Shown: in pieces, positions 24,555 to 33,461 of the stretch | How the letters are laid out: each line of letters opens with the position of its first letter | How positions within the stretch are numbered: the first letter of the stretch is position 1 | Assembly: GCA_947631865.1 (NCBI GenBank) | Contig: CANRNF010000009.1 | Span: 1-56,650 of the forward strand | Length of the DNA: 56,650 bases | Direction of reading: 5' to 3' | From: an uncultured Oscillospiraceae bacterium | GTDB lineage: Bacteria > Bacillota > Clostridia > Oscillospirales > Oscillospiraceae | The notes under the pieces: model-generated | The model's input: the letters and a program-made list of their open reading frames with translations, nothing else | The model's database searches: none | What the model was told of the DNA's origin: nothing | Translations under genes and position numbers: made by a program

Positions 24555-25772
24555 TCACTTGGTGAAGGTCAGGTCCAGGTCCACGTCCAGCGGGCTCAGG
24601 CCGTCTTGCAGGGTATTCCCGTCGATCCATGCCTCCTCATAGGGCACGGGCCGGCCGCTTTCATCCTGATAGCCGCTGCCATGGCCCACGGCGGTGACGC
24701 TCTCCACTTCGGCCGGGTCGATGAGCCGGTTGAACGTATCATTCATGAGAAAGTCCTCGCCGTAGCAGCCCACAATGGAATTGTCCATATAGGGCTCGCT
24801 CTGTTTCAGAACGAACTGGGTGCCGTCGGTCATGTGAATGACCACGTCGTTGAAATAGTAGTTCTGCCTGTAGGGATTCCCCTCCGGGGGCACGATCTGC
24901 AGCCCCACCGGGGAGATGCTGGCGCTCCAGCCCTCCGGGCCGGAGAGGGGCGTGACGGGCACCGCTGTGGACAGGGGGAATATCACGCCGCCCTCGGCCA
25001 GCACGTCGGCGGCCAGCGTGGCGTCCGGGTCGTGCTCCTTGACGACGCAGAAGGTCAGCTTCAGATTCTTGGCCTCCTCCATGCCCCCCATGGCCGCGAA
25101 GTACATGGCCACCGTCTTTCGGGTGTCGGTGCCCCCTGCCGCCACGAAGCTGCGCTCGTCCAGAAAGTGTATTCTCTCGCCGTTCTCATCCGCGAAGTAC
25201 AGCGTGGCGCTCCGCAGGGAGCCGACCATATTCGGGTCCTGGTTCAGCATGCCGCCATCCTCGGTAAATTCCATGCCGGGGAAGCCGTTGGGGTCCTCCA
25301 TGGTGTAGGTGAGCACGCCCATGCCGTTGGCGTCCATGACGATGTTCTCCACGGTGAAGGTCACGCCCTGGACCGTCACGGACTGGCCCACGCTGGCCGT
25401 CTCGCCGCCCACCAGCTCTTCCGCCGCCTCCGGGTCCACCGGCGCCCGCTCCTGGCCGGGCACCACATATTCTATCACCACGTTGCCCTCCTTGTCGGTG
25501 AGCTCCACGTGTTCCGGGTCCTTGCTTCGGATGGCCTCGTCGCCAAACACGGTGTCGAAAAATCCCGTGTACTCCCCCACGGCGTAGACCGTGACGGACA
25601 GGGCCGCTACCAATATGGCCGCCACCAGCGCGCCCCGCAGGGCGCTGCGGCCCGCCTTCTTCCCATACTTTGCCGTTTTTTCTCTGTCGATCATAACCAA
25701 TACCTCCTCCAGGGTATCCGGGGAGGCGTGCAGGGGCTCCAGGGCCCTGCGGATGGTCTGCCTTTCATTCAT
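24555..25772 (-). CDS. Membrane anti-sigma factor, DUF4179 type
   Basis: 405-residue single-pass protein. The cytoplasmic N terminus (1-45) is the presumed sigma-binding part, a membrane helix covers about 46-66 (GALVAAILVAALSVTVYAVG) and the rest is a DUF4179-like outer domain of beta strands (GEYTGFFDTVFGDEAI start). It overlaps the sigma gene by 8 bases, which ties their amounts together. It should hold the ECF factor at the membrane until a cell-surface signal arrives. Confidence 0.88.
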   Translation of the reverse strand: MNERQTIRRALEPLHASPDTLEEVLVMIDREKTAKYGKKAGRSALRGALVAAILVAALSVTVYAVGEYTGFFDTVFGDEAIRSKDPEHVELTDKEGNVVIEYVVPGQERAPVDPEAAEELVGGETASVGQSVTVQGVTFTVENIVMDANGMGVLTYTMEDPNGFPGMEFTEDGGMLNQDPNMVGSLRSATLYFADENGERIHFLDERSFVAAGGTDTRKTVAMYFAAMGGMEEAKNLKLTFCVVKEHDPDATLAADVLAEGGVIFPLSTAVPVTPLSGPEGWSASISPVGLQIVPPEGNPYRQNYYFNDVVIHMTDGTQFVLKQSEPYMDNSIVGCYGEDFLMNDTFNRLIDPAEVESVTAVGHGSGYQDESGRPVPYEEAWIDGNTLQDGLSPLDVDLDLTFTK

Positions 25773-26250
25773 CGCTTTTCGCCTCCGTCAGCATGTTTTT
25801 CAGCCTCTCCCTGGCCCGGGCCAGCCGGGTGCCCACCGTGGGATCTGGTATGCCCAGCAAATGCCCGATCTCGGCAATGGAATAGCCCTCGTAGTAGTAT
25901 AGGACGATGACGGCCCGGTACTTCCTGTCCAGGGCCATGATGGCCTCGTACAGGTCCCGGTCCCGGTCGGTCTCGAACGCCAGCGTGTTCTCGTAGTCCT
26001 CCAGGGGCTCGCTCCGCTTTCGCCATGGCGAGCGCAATATCTTTTTGCACTCGTTCACCGTCACCCGGATGAGCCACGCCCTCACGTGCTCGCCGCTCTC
26101 AAACGTCTTGTCGGTGCGCCACAGGGCCAGCAGCACGTTTTGGGTCACGTCGTCCGCCTCCTCCCGGCTGCGCAGGTAGCTGTAGGCCAGTCGGAAGATC
26201 ATATCCATATGCTTTTGTGCCAGGGATGTGAACTGCTCTCTTGTGAACAT
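25765..26250 (-). CDS. ECF RNA polymerase sigma factor
   Basis: 161-residue sigma-70-like factor with region 2 (QKHMDMIFRLAYSYLRSREEADDVTQNVLLALWR) and region 4 (YRAVIVLYYYEGYSIAEIGHLLGIPDPTVGTRLARARERL), quoted in part and with no region 3. ATG 26250 is chosen for its GAGAGG ribosome site; an upstream GTG at 26313 would add 21 residues. The pair with a DUF4179 anti-sigma is common in clostridia and often controls envelope stress. Its target promoters cannot be set from one window. Confidence 0.93.
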   Translation of the reverse strand: MFTREQFTSLAQKHMDMIFRLAYSYLRSREEADDVTQNVLLALWRTDKTFESGEHVRAWLIRVTVNECKKILRSPWRKRSEPLEDYENTLAFETDRDRDLYEAIMALDRKYRAVIVLYYYEGYSIAEIGHLLGIPDPTVGTRLARARERLKNMLTEAKSDE

Positions 26251-26346
26251 GTTCCGTTTCCTCTCGAAAAGCTTTTCACTGATAATATCCGCGAAGGCGC
26301 CCGGATTTTTCACCGGACGGCGTGATTTTGCAAAAATCGCCCCGCC

Positions 26347-26375
26347 TTGACAGACCTCTTGGCGGATGCTACCAT
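26347..26375 (+). promoter_or_regulatory. Promoter of the GH3 gene
   Basis: TTGACA (26347-26352), 17-base spacer, TACCAT (26370-26375). It lies 33 bases before the ATG at 26409. A second TTGACAGA copy sits at 26390, just upstream of the ribosome site. Confidence 0.6.
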
Positions 26376-26408
26376 ATTTCTGACGTATTTTGACAGAGGG
26401 AGGGGCAC

Positions 26409-27698
26409 ATGATGCGCGGTCTGGCGAAATTGGTCCTGGCGCTTGCGGCGTTGGCGTGCGTGCTGCTGGCGGCCACGTTCGTCTTTCCGCCGGACCGGGC
26501 CGCCGCCCCTGTGGCGGAAAAGGCGGCGCCTGTCACCTCTCTCCCCGCGCCCACCGCCGTCCCCACGTCGGAGCCTACGCCAACGCCCTCCCCCTCTCCC
26601 ACTCCGGCGCCCTCCCCCACGCCCACCCTGGCAGAGCGGACGCTGACAGGGTTATCGCTGGAGGAAAAGGTGGGGCAGCTGTTCGTCCTCCGGCCGGAGG
26701 ACCTGTGGACCGCCCAGTACGAGGGCCCCATCACCGACTGGTCCGGCTACAGCCAGACGGAGCTCACCGACGCCATGTGCCGGGGGCTGGAGGCCTATCC
26801 CGTGGGCGGTATCGCCCTGTTCGGGCCGAACCTCTCCTCGTCCCAGCAGCTCACGGCCCTCATCGACGGGCTGCAGGCCGCGTCCAAAACGCCCCTTTTC
26901 ATCTCCGTGGACGAAGAGGGCGGCACGGTGGCGCGGCTGGCCGGGTCCGGCCTTTTCGACGTGCCCTGGGTGGGCTCTATGGAGAACGTAGGCGCGGCCG
27001 GCGACCCGGAGAAGGCTCGGGAGGCCGGCCGCACCATCGGTACATATCTGGCCCGATACGGCTTCAACCTGGACTTCGCCCCGGTGGCAGACGTGAACAC
27101 CAACCCCAACAACGTAGTCATTGGCAGCCGTGCCTTTGGCAGCGACCCGGCCCTGGTGGCCAAAATGGTCCCCGCCTTTCTGCAGGGGCTCCACGAGGCG
27201 GGCGTCATGGGCTGCGTCAAGCACTTCCCCGGTCACGGAGATACCTCCGGCGATACCCACGAGGGCTATGTGTCCGTGTCCAGGACCTGGGACGAGCTTT
27301 TGCAGTGCGAGCTCATTCCCTTTAAGGCGGCCCTGGACGAGACGGACCTGGTCATGGCCGCCCATATCACCGTCCCCAGCGTCACGGACGACGGCCTGCC
27401 CGCCTCCCTGTCCCAGGAGATGCTCACCGGAAAGCTCCGGGGCGAGCTGGGCTATGAGGGCGTGGTGATCACGGATTCTCTCGGCATGGGCGCGGTGGCG
27501 GACAACTATGCCGCCGGGGAGGCGGCCAAGCTGGCCTTCAAGGCCGGGGCGGATATCCTGCTCCTGCCGGAAAACCCGGTGGAGGCGTTCAATGCTGTGC
27601 TGGAGGCGGTGCGGACCGGGGAGATACCCCAGGAGCGGCTGGACGAGAGCGTACTGCGCATCCTGACATTAAAAGGGGCATACGGCCTTTTGGGATAA
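26409..27698 (+). CDS. Secreted beta-N-acetylhexosaminidase, GH3 (NagZ-like)
   Basis: Probably trims N-acetylglucosamine from muropeptides or other glycans outside the cell. An N-terminal signal anchor (about 4-25, LAKLVLALAALACVLLAATF) is followed by a Pro/Thr/Ser-rich linker (about 30-75) and a GH3 domain: FISVDEEGGTVARL, DFAPVADVNTNPNN, the bacterial NagZ loop KHFPGHGDTSGDTHEG with the catalytic His/Asp, and VITDSLGMGAV with the nucleophile Asp. The ATG follows GGGAGG; a second Met is codon 2. Many clostridial NagZ proteins are exported in this way. Confidence 0.92.
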   Translation: MMRGLAKLVLALAALACVLLAATFVFPPDRAAAPVAEKAAPVTSLPAPTAVPTSEPTPTPSPSPTPAPSPTPTLAERTLTGLSLEEKVGQLFVLRPEDLWTAQYEGPITDWSGYSQTELTDAMCRGLEAYPVGGIALFGPNLSSSQQLTALIDGLQAASKTPLFISVDEEGGTVARLAGSGLFDVPWVGSMENVGAAGDPEKAREAGRTIGTYLARYGFNLDFAPVADVNTNPNNVVIGSRAFGSDPALVAKMVPAFLQGLHEAGVMGCVKHFPGHGDTSGDTHEGYVSVSRTWDELLQCELIPFKAALDETDLVMAAHITVPSVTDDGLPASLSQEMLTGKLRGELGYEGVVITDSLGMGAVADNYAAGEAAKLAFKAGADILLLPENPVEAFNAVLEAVRTGEIPQERLDESVLRILTLKGAYGLLG

Positions 27699-27729
27699 AA
27701 AGTCCGCGGCATCTCGCCGCGGACTTTTT
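27697..27729. terminator. Bidirectional terminator between GH3 and TauE genes
   Basis: A perfect 14-base stem (AAAAAGTCCGCGGC) with an ATCTC loop and T tracts on both strands. It separates two converging genes. Confidence 0.9.
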
Positions 27730-27735
27730 CCTATC

Positions 27736-28455
27736 TCAGAACACCATCATGGCCGCGCCGGACACGGCCATCATGACATATATGGCCTTGCGGATGAAAT
27801 CCACGTCCACCCGTTTGAACACATAAAGGCCCAGGACATTGCCCAGCACCAGACCCCCCAGGGCTACCAGAAAGGCCCGGAACACGCCTCCGTCGATGGC
27901 GCCGTTTAAAAACCGCACGGCGATCACGTAGAAGTTGGAGACGCTGAAATAGGCCTGGATGGTGGCCAGATACTCCTCCTTCGTCTCCGTGGTGGCGGAG
28001 AAGTAGAGGCTGGCGGGCGGGCCGCCGGTGGCGAACAGGCCGCTCATGACCCCGCCGATAGCCCCGGCGAGAAGGCCGTTTTTCGTGTTGGCCTTCAGGC
28101 GGATGTGCTTGGCAGCGAAGATGAAGTACCCGCTCAAAACAAGTAAAAACGCCCCCAGCACCCGCTTCAAAAGCGCGTTGTCCATCCCCACGGCCACCCG
28201 CACGGCGATAAAGCTGGCCACCAGGTACGCCGCCATGGGCACCGCCAGAAGACGCCAGCGGATGTGCTTCCGGTAGCGGACGGCCAGGATGGTGGACTGG
28301 ACGAAGGTGACCATGTTGATGGTGGACGCGGCGTGGACCGCCGAACCCAGAGCGTAGGGCATGAAGATCATCCCCAGCACCCCGAAGCCGAAGCCGCACA
28401 CCGTATTGAGTACACACCCGGCGGTGCTGGCCAGCAGAACGATCAGATATGTCAT
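27736..28455 (-). CDS. TauE/SafE-family membrane permease
   Basis: About eight membrane helices in 239 residues, with the family's repeated pattern NTVCGFGFGVLGMIFMP near the start and GLFATGGPPASLYFS in the second half. Members export sulfite or organosulfonates or serve as general anion transporters; the substrate here is unknown. ATG 28455 is chosen for the GGGGAGGGG site; an upstream in-frame codon at 28485 adds a charged 10-residue stub. It is a single gene with no sulfur-metabolism neighbours. Confidence 0.88.
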   Translation of the reverse strand: MTYLIVLLASTAGCVLNTVCGFGFGVLGMIFMPYALGSAVHAASTINMVTFVQSTILAVRYRKHIRWRLLAVPMAAYLVASFIAVRVAVGMDNALLKRVLGAFLLVLSGYFIFAAKHIRLKANTKNGLLAGAIGGVMSGLFATGGPPASLYFSATTETKEEYLATIQAYFSVSNFYVIAVRFLNGAIDGGVFRAFLVALGGLVLGNVLGLYVFKRVDVDFIRKAIYVMMAVSGAAMMVF

Positions 28456-28530
28456 AGAAGGGCCCCTCCCCTTTTTGCCTTTCACGGTATATCACACAAG
28501 GCCCCGGAATGCAAGAGGTCCCGGGCTTTA

Positions 28531-28558
28531 TTGATTTTCCCGTGCAAAAGAATATAAT
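28531..28558 (+). promoter_or_regulatory. Promoter of the MATE gene
   Basis: TTGATT (28531-28536), 16-base spacer, TATAAT (28553-28558), 33 bases before the ATG. Confidence 0.7.
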
Positions 28559-28590
28559 GGTGGGGGAAACGGCGAAAGGAGGCGGACACG

Positions 28591-29910
28591 ATGCGGGACA
28601 TGGTAAAGGGCGGCGTGGCGAAAAACATCCTCTCCTTCACCGTGCCGCTGGTGCTTGGCAACCTCTTTCAGCTCACCTACAACGCTGTGGACAGCATGAT
28701 CGTGGGCCGCTTCGCCGGGGACGGAGCCCTGGCCGCCGTGGGTACGGCGGACCCGGTGATGAATTTGCTCATATTGGGCATCACGGGCCTTTGCATCGGC
28801 GCCGGCGTCCTGATGAGCAACGCCTTCGGCGCAAAGGACTTTGGGCAGCTAAAAAAGGAGCTGGCCGCTATGCTGGCCCTGGGGATGGGCCTTTCCGGGG
28901 CCATTTTAGTGCTGGGTCTCTGCCTCGCCCGGCCCGTCTTCGGCCTGATGCAGGTGCCGGGCGAGGTGCTGCCCGACGCCCTCAGATATATGCGCGTCAT
29001 CTTTCTGGGCATGCCCTTCACCGGCCTTTACAACATCTACGCCGCGGCCCTGCGGAGCATCGGGGACGCCCGGACGCCCACGGTGTTCCTCGCGGCGTCC
29101 TGTGTGATGAACGGCCTTTTGGACGTGCTGTTCGTGGCGGGGTTCCACTGGGGCGTGACCGGGGCGGCCCTGGCCACGGATCTGGCAGCCTTGGCCTCCG
29201 CCGGGGCATGTGTGGTCTATACGTACAAAAAGGTGACGCTTCTCCGCCTGGACCGGGACGAGCTGCGGCCGGAGCGGGCCCTGGTGGCCCGGACGGTCCG
29301 CTATGGCGCGGCCACGGCCCTGCAGCAGTGCAGCCAGCCCCTGGGCAAGCTCTTCATCCAGGGCATGGTGAACACCCTGGGGGTCAGCACCATGGCGGCC
29401 TTCAATGCCGTGGGCAAGATAGAGGATTTCGCCCTGGTGCCGGAGCGGAGCGTGGCCAACGCCATGACCACTTTCACCGCCCAGAACGACGGGGCCGGCC
29501 GGAAGGACCGGGTCCGGCAGGGGCTCATAAAGGGCCTCACGCTGGAGCTTGGCTACTTCGTGTTCATCTGCATCGTCATTTTGTGGCTCCACCGGCCCAT
29601 GCTGGGGCTGTTCTCCACCGAGGCGGCCACACTGGAGGAGGGCTCCCGGTACTTCCGGGTCATGGCCTTCTTCTATTGGCTCCCGGCGCTCACCAACGGC
29701 GTGCAGGGCTTTTTCCGGGGCATGAAGCACATGAAGATCACCCTGGCCCTCACGCTGACCCAGATATCCGTCCGGGTGCTGGTGACCTGGCTGCTGCTGG
29801 GGCATCTGGGTATCACGGGCATCGCCTACGCCTGCGCCGCCGGCTGGACCGCCATGCTCATCGTGGCAGGGGTCTACTTCCGCCGGGCGGTGTATCCCCA
29901 GATACGGTAA
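28591..29910 (+). CDS. MATE-family efflux transporter
   Basis: 439 residues with 12 predicted helices in two bundles of six. Family signatures are FTVPLVLGNLFQLTYNAVDSMIVGRF at the start and the related TALQQCSQPLGKLFIQGM in the second half. MATE proteins expel drugs or metabolites using sodium or proton gradients. A strong AAAGGAGG site precedes the ATG. Single-gene unit with its own promoter. Confidence 0.94.
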   Translation: MRDMVKGGVAKNILSFTVPLVLGNLFQLTYNAVDSMIVGRFAGDGALAAVGTADPVMNLLILGITGLCIGAGVLMSNAFGAKDFGQLKKELAAMLALGMGLSGAILVLGLCLARPVFGLMQVPGEVLPDALRYMRVIFLGMPFTGLYNIYAAALRSIGDARTPTVFLAASCVMNGLLDVLFVAGFHWGVTGAALATDLAALASAGACVVYTYKKVTLLRLDRDELRPERALVARTVRYGAATALQQCSQPLGKLFIQGMVNTLGVSTMAAFNAVGKIEDFALVPERSVANAMTTFTAQNDGAGRKDRVRQGLIKGLTLELGYFVFICIVILWLHRPMLGLFSTEAATLEEGSRYFRVMAFFYWLPALTNGVQGFFRGMKHMKITLALTLTQISVRVLVTWLLLGHLGITGIAYACAAGWTAMLIVAGVYFRRAVYPQIR

Positions 29911-29953
29911 AAGCCCCCGGCGGAGCCGGAGGCTGGAATAGACGTATTGATCG

Positions 29954-30850
29954 TCATTGCCACGCGTGGGTGCGGATATTCATGAGCATGGCGTTGAGGC
30001 CGGTGGTGTTCATGTGGATGCCCATGGCGGTGTCGTCGGTGTAGTCCAGCCGGAGCTGGCCGTTCTCATCCATGAGCACGTCGTGGGCGTTGAGGTACCG
30101 AAGCCCTTTTTCCTCCGCCATGGCGTATATCCACTTGTTGGCAGTATTGATCTTCTCGTTGCTGATACCCTTGGGGACCCGGCTGTCTATCACCGGGAAG
30201 ATGGACTGGCAGATAATCTTCGTGTCAGGGCTGGCGGCCATGATGGCGTCCAGCATATCCAGGTAGTAGTCCCTGAACTCCTGCTCATCCAGGAAGGCGA
30301 TGCCATTGAGTCCCAGGGTGATGACCAGGTACTCCGGCTGCCGCCGGGCGGCACAGTCGGGGATAAAGAGGCTCACCGGCGTGGTGGGGCTGGCCGGGTC
30401 ATAGTAGTTGATGGGGTCGATCTCCCAGTTGAACAGGCTCATGGTGCCGATGGAGTCCGTCCACACCTGGGTGAAGGGGAGCACATCGTACCCCGCCAGC
30501 CAATAGGTGGTGCTGTCCCCCAAAAACACCATCTTGTCGATGTACTCCTGGCCCGCGTCCTCCGTCTCGCCCAGCTCCACCGGCACAGGCGTGGGCTCCG
30601 GCGTGGCTGTAGGTGCAGCCGTCGGTGACGGCGTCGGCTTTGGCGTGGGAGACGGCGCGGCCGTGGGGGCCGCGGTGGGCGGCAGCGTGAACGCCGGCGA
30701 GGCGGTGCTGCGGGGCGAGGGCGTGGAGGTCGTCCGGGCGGAGGCAAAGCCCGTGCTCACCCACAGGAGCGCCCCCATGGAAACAGCAACGGCCGTGGCC
30801 AGTACAGCCACGACGATGACAGGCAAGTTTTTCGATCCGCGACGGCGCAT
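29954..30850 (-). CDS. Exported SGNH/GDSL hydrolase
   Basis: Secreted or membrane-anchored esterase of 298 residues, perhaps deacetylating surface glycans. A basic start and membrane helix (about 8-35) precede a long Thr/Pro/Ala/Ser linker (about 40-95). The SGNH blocks are VFLGDSTTY (Ser), ITLGLNGIAF (Gly, Asn) and IHMNTTGL (His), with CQSIFPVIDSR between. ATG 30850 is chosen for GGGAGG six bases before it. The low-complexity linker resembles that of the GH3 enzyme nearby, suggesting both work in the cell wall. Confidence 0.88.
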   Translation of the reverse strand: MRRRGSKNLPVIVVAVLATAVAVSMGALLWVSTGFASARTTSTPSPRSTASPAFTLPPTAAPTAAPSPTPKPTPSPTAAPTATPEPTPVPVELGETEDAGQEYIDKMVFLGDSTTYWLAGYDVLPFTQVWTDSIGTMSLFNWEIDPINYYDPASPTTPVSLFIPDCAARRQPEYLVITLGLNGIAFLDEQEFRDYYLDMLDAIMAASPDTKIICQSIFPVIDSRVPKGISNEKINTANKWIYAMAEEKGLRYLNAHDVLMDENGQLRLDYTDDTAMGIHMNTTGLNAMLMNIRTHAWQ

Positions 30851-30921
30851 ATATGCCTCCCTGCAAATTGAAACTGGTGATATCATGTCCGGGGCAGTCG
30901 GTTTTCAGTCCGGGGACCGTC

Positions 30922-30950
30922 TTGCAAAACCGGCCGCGCCTTGGTATCAT
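30922..30950 (+). promoter_or_regulatory. Promoter of the PH-domain gene
   Basis: TTGCAA (30922-30927), 17-base spacer, TATCAT (30945-30950), about 49 bases before the ATG at 30999. Confidence 0.6.
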
Positions 30951-30998
30951 AAGGGTATCCGAAATCGTGACATATCTGTCTTCGGAGGTGGATGGGAA

Positions 30999-31535
30999 AT
31001 GAGACGAAAAAGCGAGCTGGCCGAGGGCGAAAAGCTCATATTGATGGCCAAGTCCCGGTGGACCAGCTTCATCCTGCCAACGTTGGTGCTGGCGGGCTAT
31101 CTCGCCCTGTGGCACGCCATCCAGGTCCACGGGGAGGACACCCTGGTGGTCCGGCTGCTCCTGGTGGCCTTCGGCCTCTGGGGCGTGCGGTTCTTCGCCC
31201 CCCGGCTGGCCACCTACCTGATGCTCACCGACAAGCGCATCTACGGCGAGGCGGGCATCCTGGTGACCAAGACGCTGGACGTGCCTCTGGACCGGGTGGG
31301 CGGCGTGTATGTGGAGCAGACCCCCCTGGGGCGGCTCACAGGCCGGGGAACGGTCACCATCACCACCGCGGGCAGCCAGTTTGAATTCCCCTACATCCCC
31401 TCCGCGGTGAAGTTCCGGGACGCGCTGACCCGGCAGCTGGAGCTGGCCCAGACGGAGGCGGACCGGCGGCATACCCAGGCCCTGGCCCACGCCATCGTGA
31501 GGGCCTACCGGACCGCGGAGCGGCCCCGGCGCTGA
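30999..31535 (+). CDS. PH-domain membrane protein (YdbT/bPH2 type)
   Basis: 178-residue protein with two close membrane helices (about 24-42 and 48-66) and a bacterial PH-like domain (about 68-150: YLMLTDKRIYGEAGILVTKTLDVPLDRVGGV, in part). The phrase TDKRIY and the following strand order are the bPH2 mark. Function in the family is unclear; some affect antimicrobial resistance. The ATG 30999 has GGAGGTGG upstream; the open frame extends earlier but would run into the divergent promoter region. Confidence 0.85.
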   Translation: MRRKSELAEGEKLILMAKSRWTSFILPTLVLAGYLALWHAIQVHGEDTLVVRLLLVAFGLWGVRFFAPRLATYLMLTDKRIYGEAGILVTKTLDVPLDRVGGVYVEQTPLGRLTGRGTVTITTAGSQFEFPYIPSAVKFRDALTRQLELAQTEADRRHTQALAHAIVRAYRTAERPRR

Positions 31536-31557
31536 ACGGGAACATCGATAATGTGAT

Positions 31558-31581
31558 GGGAACGGCCCGCGGGCCGTTCCC
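31558..31581 (+). terminator. Terminator after the PH-domain gene
   Basis: A perfect 24-base palindrome of GGGAACGGCCCG and its complement, followed by GTTTCTTTTTT. It also ends near the aquaporin gene on the other strand. Confidence 0.85.
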
Positions 31582-31590
31582 GTTTCTTTT

Positions 31591-32292
31591 TTACTTGTCG
31601 CTGGCGATGAACTTGTAGACCAGGGCGGCCAGAGCGGCGCCCACGAAGGGTCCCACGATGAACACCCACAGGCAGCCCATGGGCGCGCTGTTGCCGGTGA
31701 TGGCGGCCACCACGGCGGGGCCGAAGCTCCGGGCGGGGTTCACGGAGGTGCCGGTGAGGCCGATGCCCAGGATGTGGACCAGGGTCAGGGTCAGGCCGAT
31801 GACCAGGCCGCCGAAGGAGCCGTGGCCGGCCTTGCTGTCGGTGACGCCCAGGATGGTGAGCACGAAAATGAAGGTCAGGACCACCTCCACCAGCACGCCC
31901 GCCGCGGCGCTGCCGCCCACGCCGCCCAGACCGTTGGTGCCAAAGCCGCCGGTCATGTCGGTGACGCCGCCCAGGCCGAAGATGGCGGCCAGGATGCCCG
32001 CGCCGGCCAGGGCGCCCAGGCACTGGCTGATCACGTAGCAGATGAAGTCCTTGGCGCTCATGCCGCCGCTCATCAGCACGCCCAGGCTCACCGCCGGGTT
32101 GATGTGGCAGCCGGAGACATTGCCCACGCAGTAGGCCATGCCCACGATGACCAGGCCGAAGGCCAGGGCGGTCAGGATGTACCCGCCGCCGGCGGCCGCA
32201 TCGCAGCCCACCAGCATGGCGGTGCCGCAGCCCATGACCACCAGCACGCAGGTGCCGATGAACTCGGCCACGTACTTTTTGATGCTGTTCAT
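31591..32292 (-). CDS. Aquaporin (MIP family)
   Basis: Water or small-solute channel of 233 residues, six helices and two half-helices carrying the NPA boxes: CHINPAVSLGVL and VNPARSFGPAV. The Arg after the second NPA belongs to the selectivity filter, and the residues around it fit water-type channels (AqpZ-like) more than glycerol facilitators, which have a longer loop. It ends at the terminator shared with the PH-domain gene. Substrate call is moderate. Confidence 0.93.
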   Translation of the reverse strand: MNSIKKYVAEFIGTCVLVVMGCGTAMLVGCDAAAGGGYILTALAFGLVIVGMAYCVGNVSGCHINPAVSLGVLMSGGMSAKDFICYVISQCLGALAGAGILAAIFGLGGVTDMTGGFGTNGLGGVGGSAAAGVLVEVVLTFIFVLTILGVTDSKAGHGSFGGLVIGLTLTLVHILGIGLTGTSVNPARSFGPAVVAAITGNSAPMGCLWVFIVGPFVGAALAALVYKFIASDK

Positions 32293-32325
32293 TTTTTAGT
32301 TCTCCTTCTCTTTTTTCAAGAAAGG

Positions 32326-32345
32326 GCCCCGCCTTGACGCGGGGC
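32326..32345 (-). terminator. Terminator between LURP-one gene and aquaporin
   Basis: Stem GCCCCGC-cttgac-GCGGGGC; on the minus strand it is followed by a T-rich stretch. It ends the transcript of the LURP-one gene. Confidence 0.65.
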
Positions 32346-32356
32346 TCTTTTCCTGT

Positions 32357-32911
32357 TTACGGATTGCCGTTATTGCCGCTGTTCATAGCGGCGGCGCCGC
32401 CCATCGCGGCCGTGGAGGACTCGTTCTCCCGGCGGATCTCCCGTTCCCGGATGATGCGCTCCAGGGCCACGTAGATGGCCACGATCCGGTCCAGCTGGCT
32501 CTCGTCCAGCACGTCGATATAGTACACGTCGTGCAGGGACACCCACTTCTGGTGGGTCCGGGCCAGAACGGCCCCCAGCTGGTTGACGAACTCATAGTTG
32601 TGCTGGAGCACGTCGCCCCGCAGCTGCCAGCCCAGGCCCTCCAGGTCGATGACGTCCCTCATCACGTGGAACCACTCGGTGCGGACCTCCACCTGCTCGC
32701 CGTCGACGAACTCTATGATGTGTGTCTCGTGCAGGGAGATGGGCTTATGGGAGATGGTGGCGATGGGCTCGCCCGCGGCGTTGCGGACATAGGTGGTGTC
32801 GTGGATGGAGATGGCTTTGCTCTCCACCGTGTACATGATCTCGTCGGCCTCGTTCATGATCTCCATCTTCTTGTGGATGGAGAGCATCTTGCTCTTGGCG
32901 TGCAGAAGCAT
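32357..32911 (-). CDS. LURP-one-related (LOR/DUF567) protein
   Basis: 184 residues with a tubby-like beta-barrel pattern: repeated strands of the form KMEIMNEADEIMYTVESKA, HDTTYVRNAAGEPIATISHK and HYEF-type turns (in part), typical of LOR proteins. The C-terminal 30 residues are a Gly/Asn/Ala-rich tail. The biochemical role is not known; related tubby-like folds bind phospholipids. GGAGGGA precedes the ATG. Confidence 0.82.
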   Translation of the reverse strand: MLLHAKSKMLSIHKKMEIMNEADEIMYTVESKAISIHDTTYVRNAAGEPIATISHKPISLHETHIIEFVDGEQVEVRTEWFHVMRDVIDLEGLGWQLRGDVLQHNYEFVNQLGAVLARTHQKWVSLHDVYYIDVLDESQLDRIVAIYVALERIIREREIRRENESSTAAMGGAAAMNSGNNGNP

Positions 32912-32947
32912 AGCGGTCCCTCCTTGTAATTACTTTCGGCGGTCCGC

Positions 32948-33349
32948 TTACGTGTCCGCCAGGCCCTTGAAGGCGCCGATGAGATACAGCACGGGCAGGA
33001 TCAGGGTGATGGCCACGGTGATGACGATGCTGAGGGCGCTGTCAAAGAGGGAGATGTTCAGGAGCGCGCCCAGCACGGAGCCGATGAGGATGATGAAGCC
33101 CAGCACCTTGCAGGCGGTGATCTTGCCCTTCAGGCCCAGGATGCCGGCCACCAGGTCGAACACAGCCTCGCCGACGAGTATGACCGTCATGACGCCGCCC
33201 ACGGCCACGCCGAAGCCCAGATTCTCCGTGATGGAGGCCAGGATGGCGCCGCCCAGGATGGCGACCAGCAGGGCGAGCACGATGCCGACGATGCCCAGGA
33301 TGACGAAGAGGATACTGATGACTTTCAGTAGTGTATTGGGTGCTTTCAT
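32948..33349 (-). CDS. Small four-helix membrane protein (DUF4064-like)
   Basis: 133 residues with four hydrophobic segments: LLKVISILFVILGIVGIVLA, then Gly/Ala-rich helices ending VAITLILPVLYLIGAFKG. Small clostridial proteins of this plan fall in DUF4064 and relatives with no known function. ATG 33349 follows AAAGGA; a Met seven codons earlier is less well placed. It sits 93 bases after the mechanosensitive-channel gene and may be co-transcribed. Confidence 0.75.
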   Translation of the reverse strand: MKAPNTLLKVISILFVILGIVGIVLALLVAILGGAILASITENLGFGVAVGGVMTVILVGEAVFDLVAGILGLKGKITACKVLGFIILIGSVLGALLNISLFDSALSIVITVAITLILPVLYLIGAFKGLADT

Positions 33350-33461
33350 TTGTTGTTCCTTTCTTTTCAAAAAAGTTTTTTCGAGTTATCCTGTACGCCC
33401 CGGCCGGGGCGGCGCTGGAAGAGCCGTTCACCTCCCTTTCATGCGCTATGTATCTATGCAG

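Noticed and set aside
30507-30998. N-terminal extension of the PH-domain protein by 164 codons
   Set aside because: The extension is antisense to the start of the SGNH hydrolase gene and crosses both promoters; the ATG at 30999 has a good ribosome site and matches the family start.
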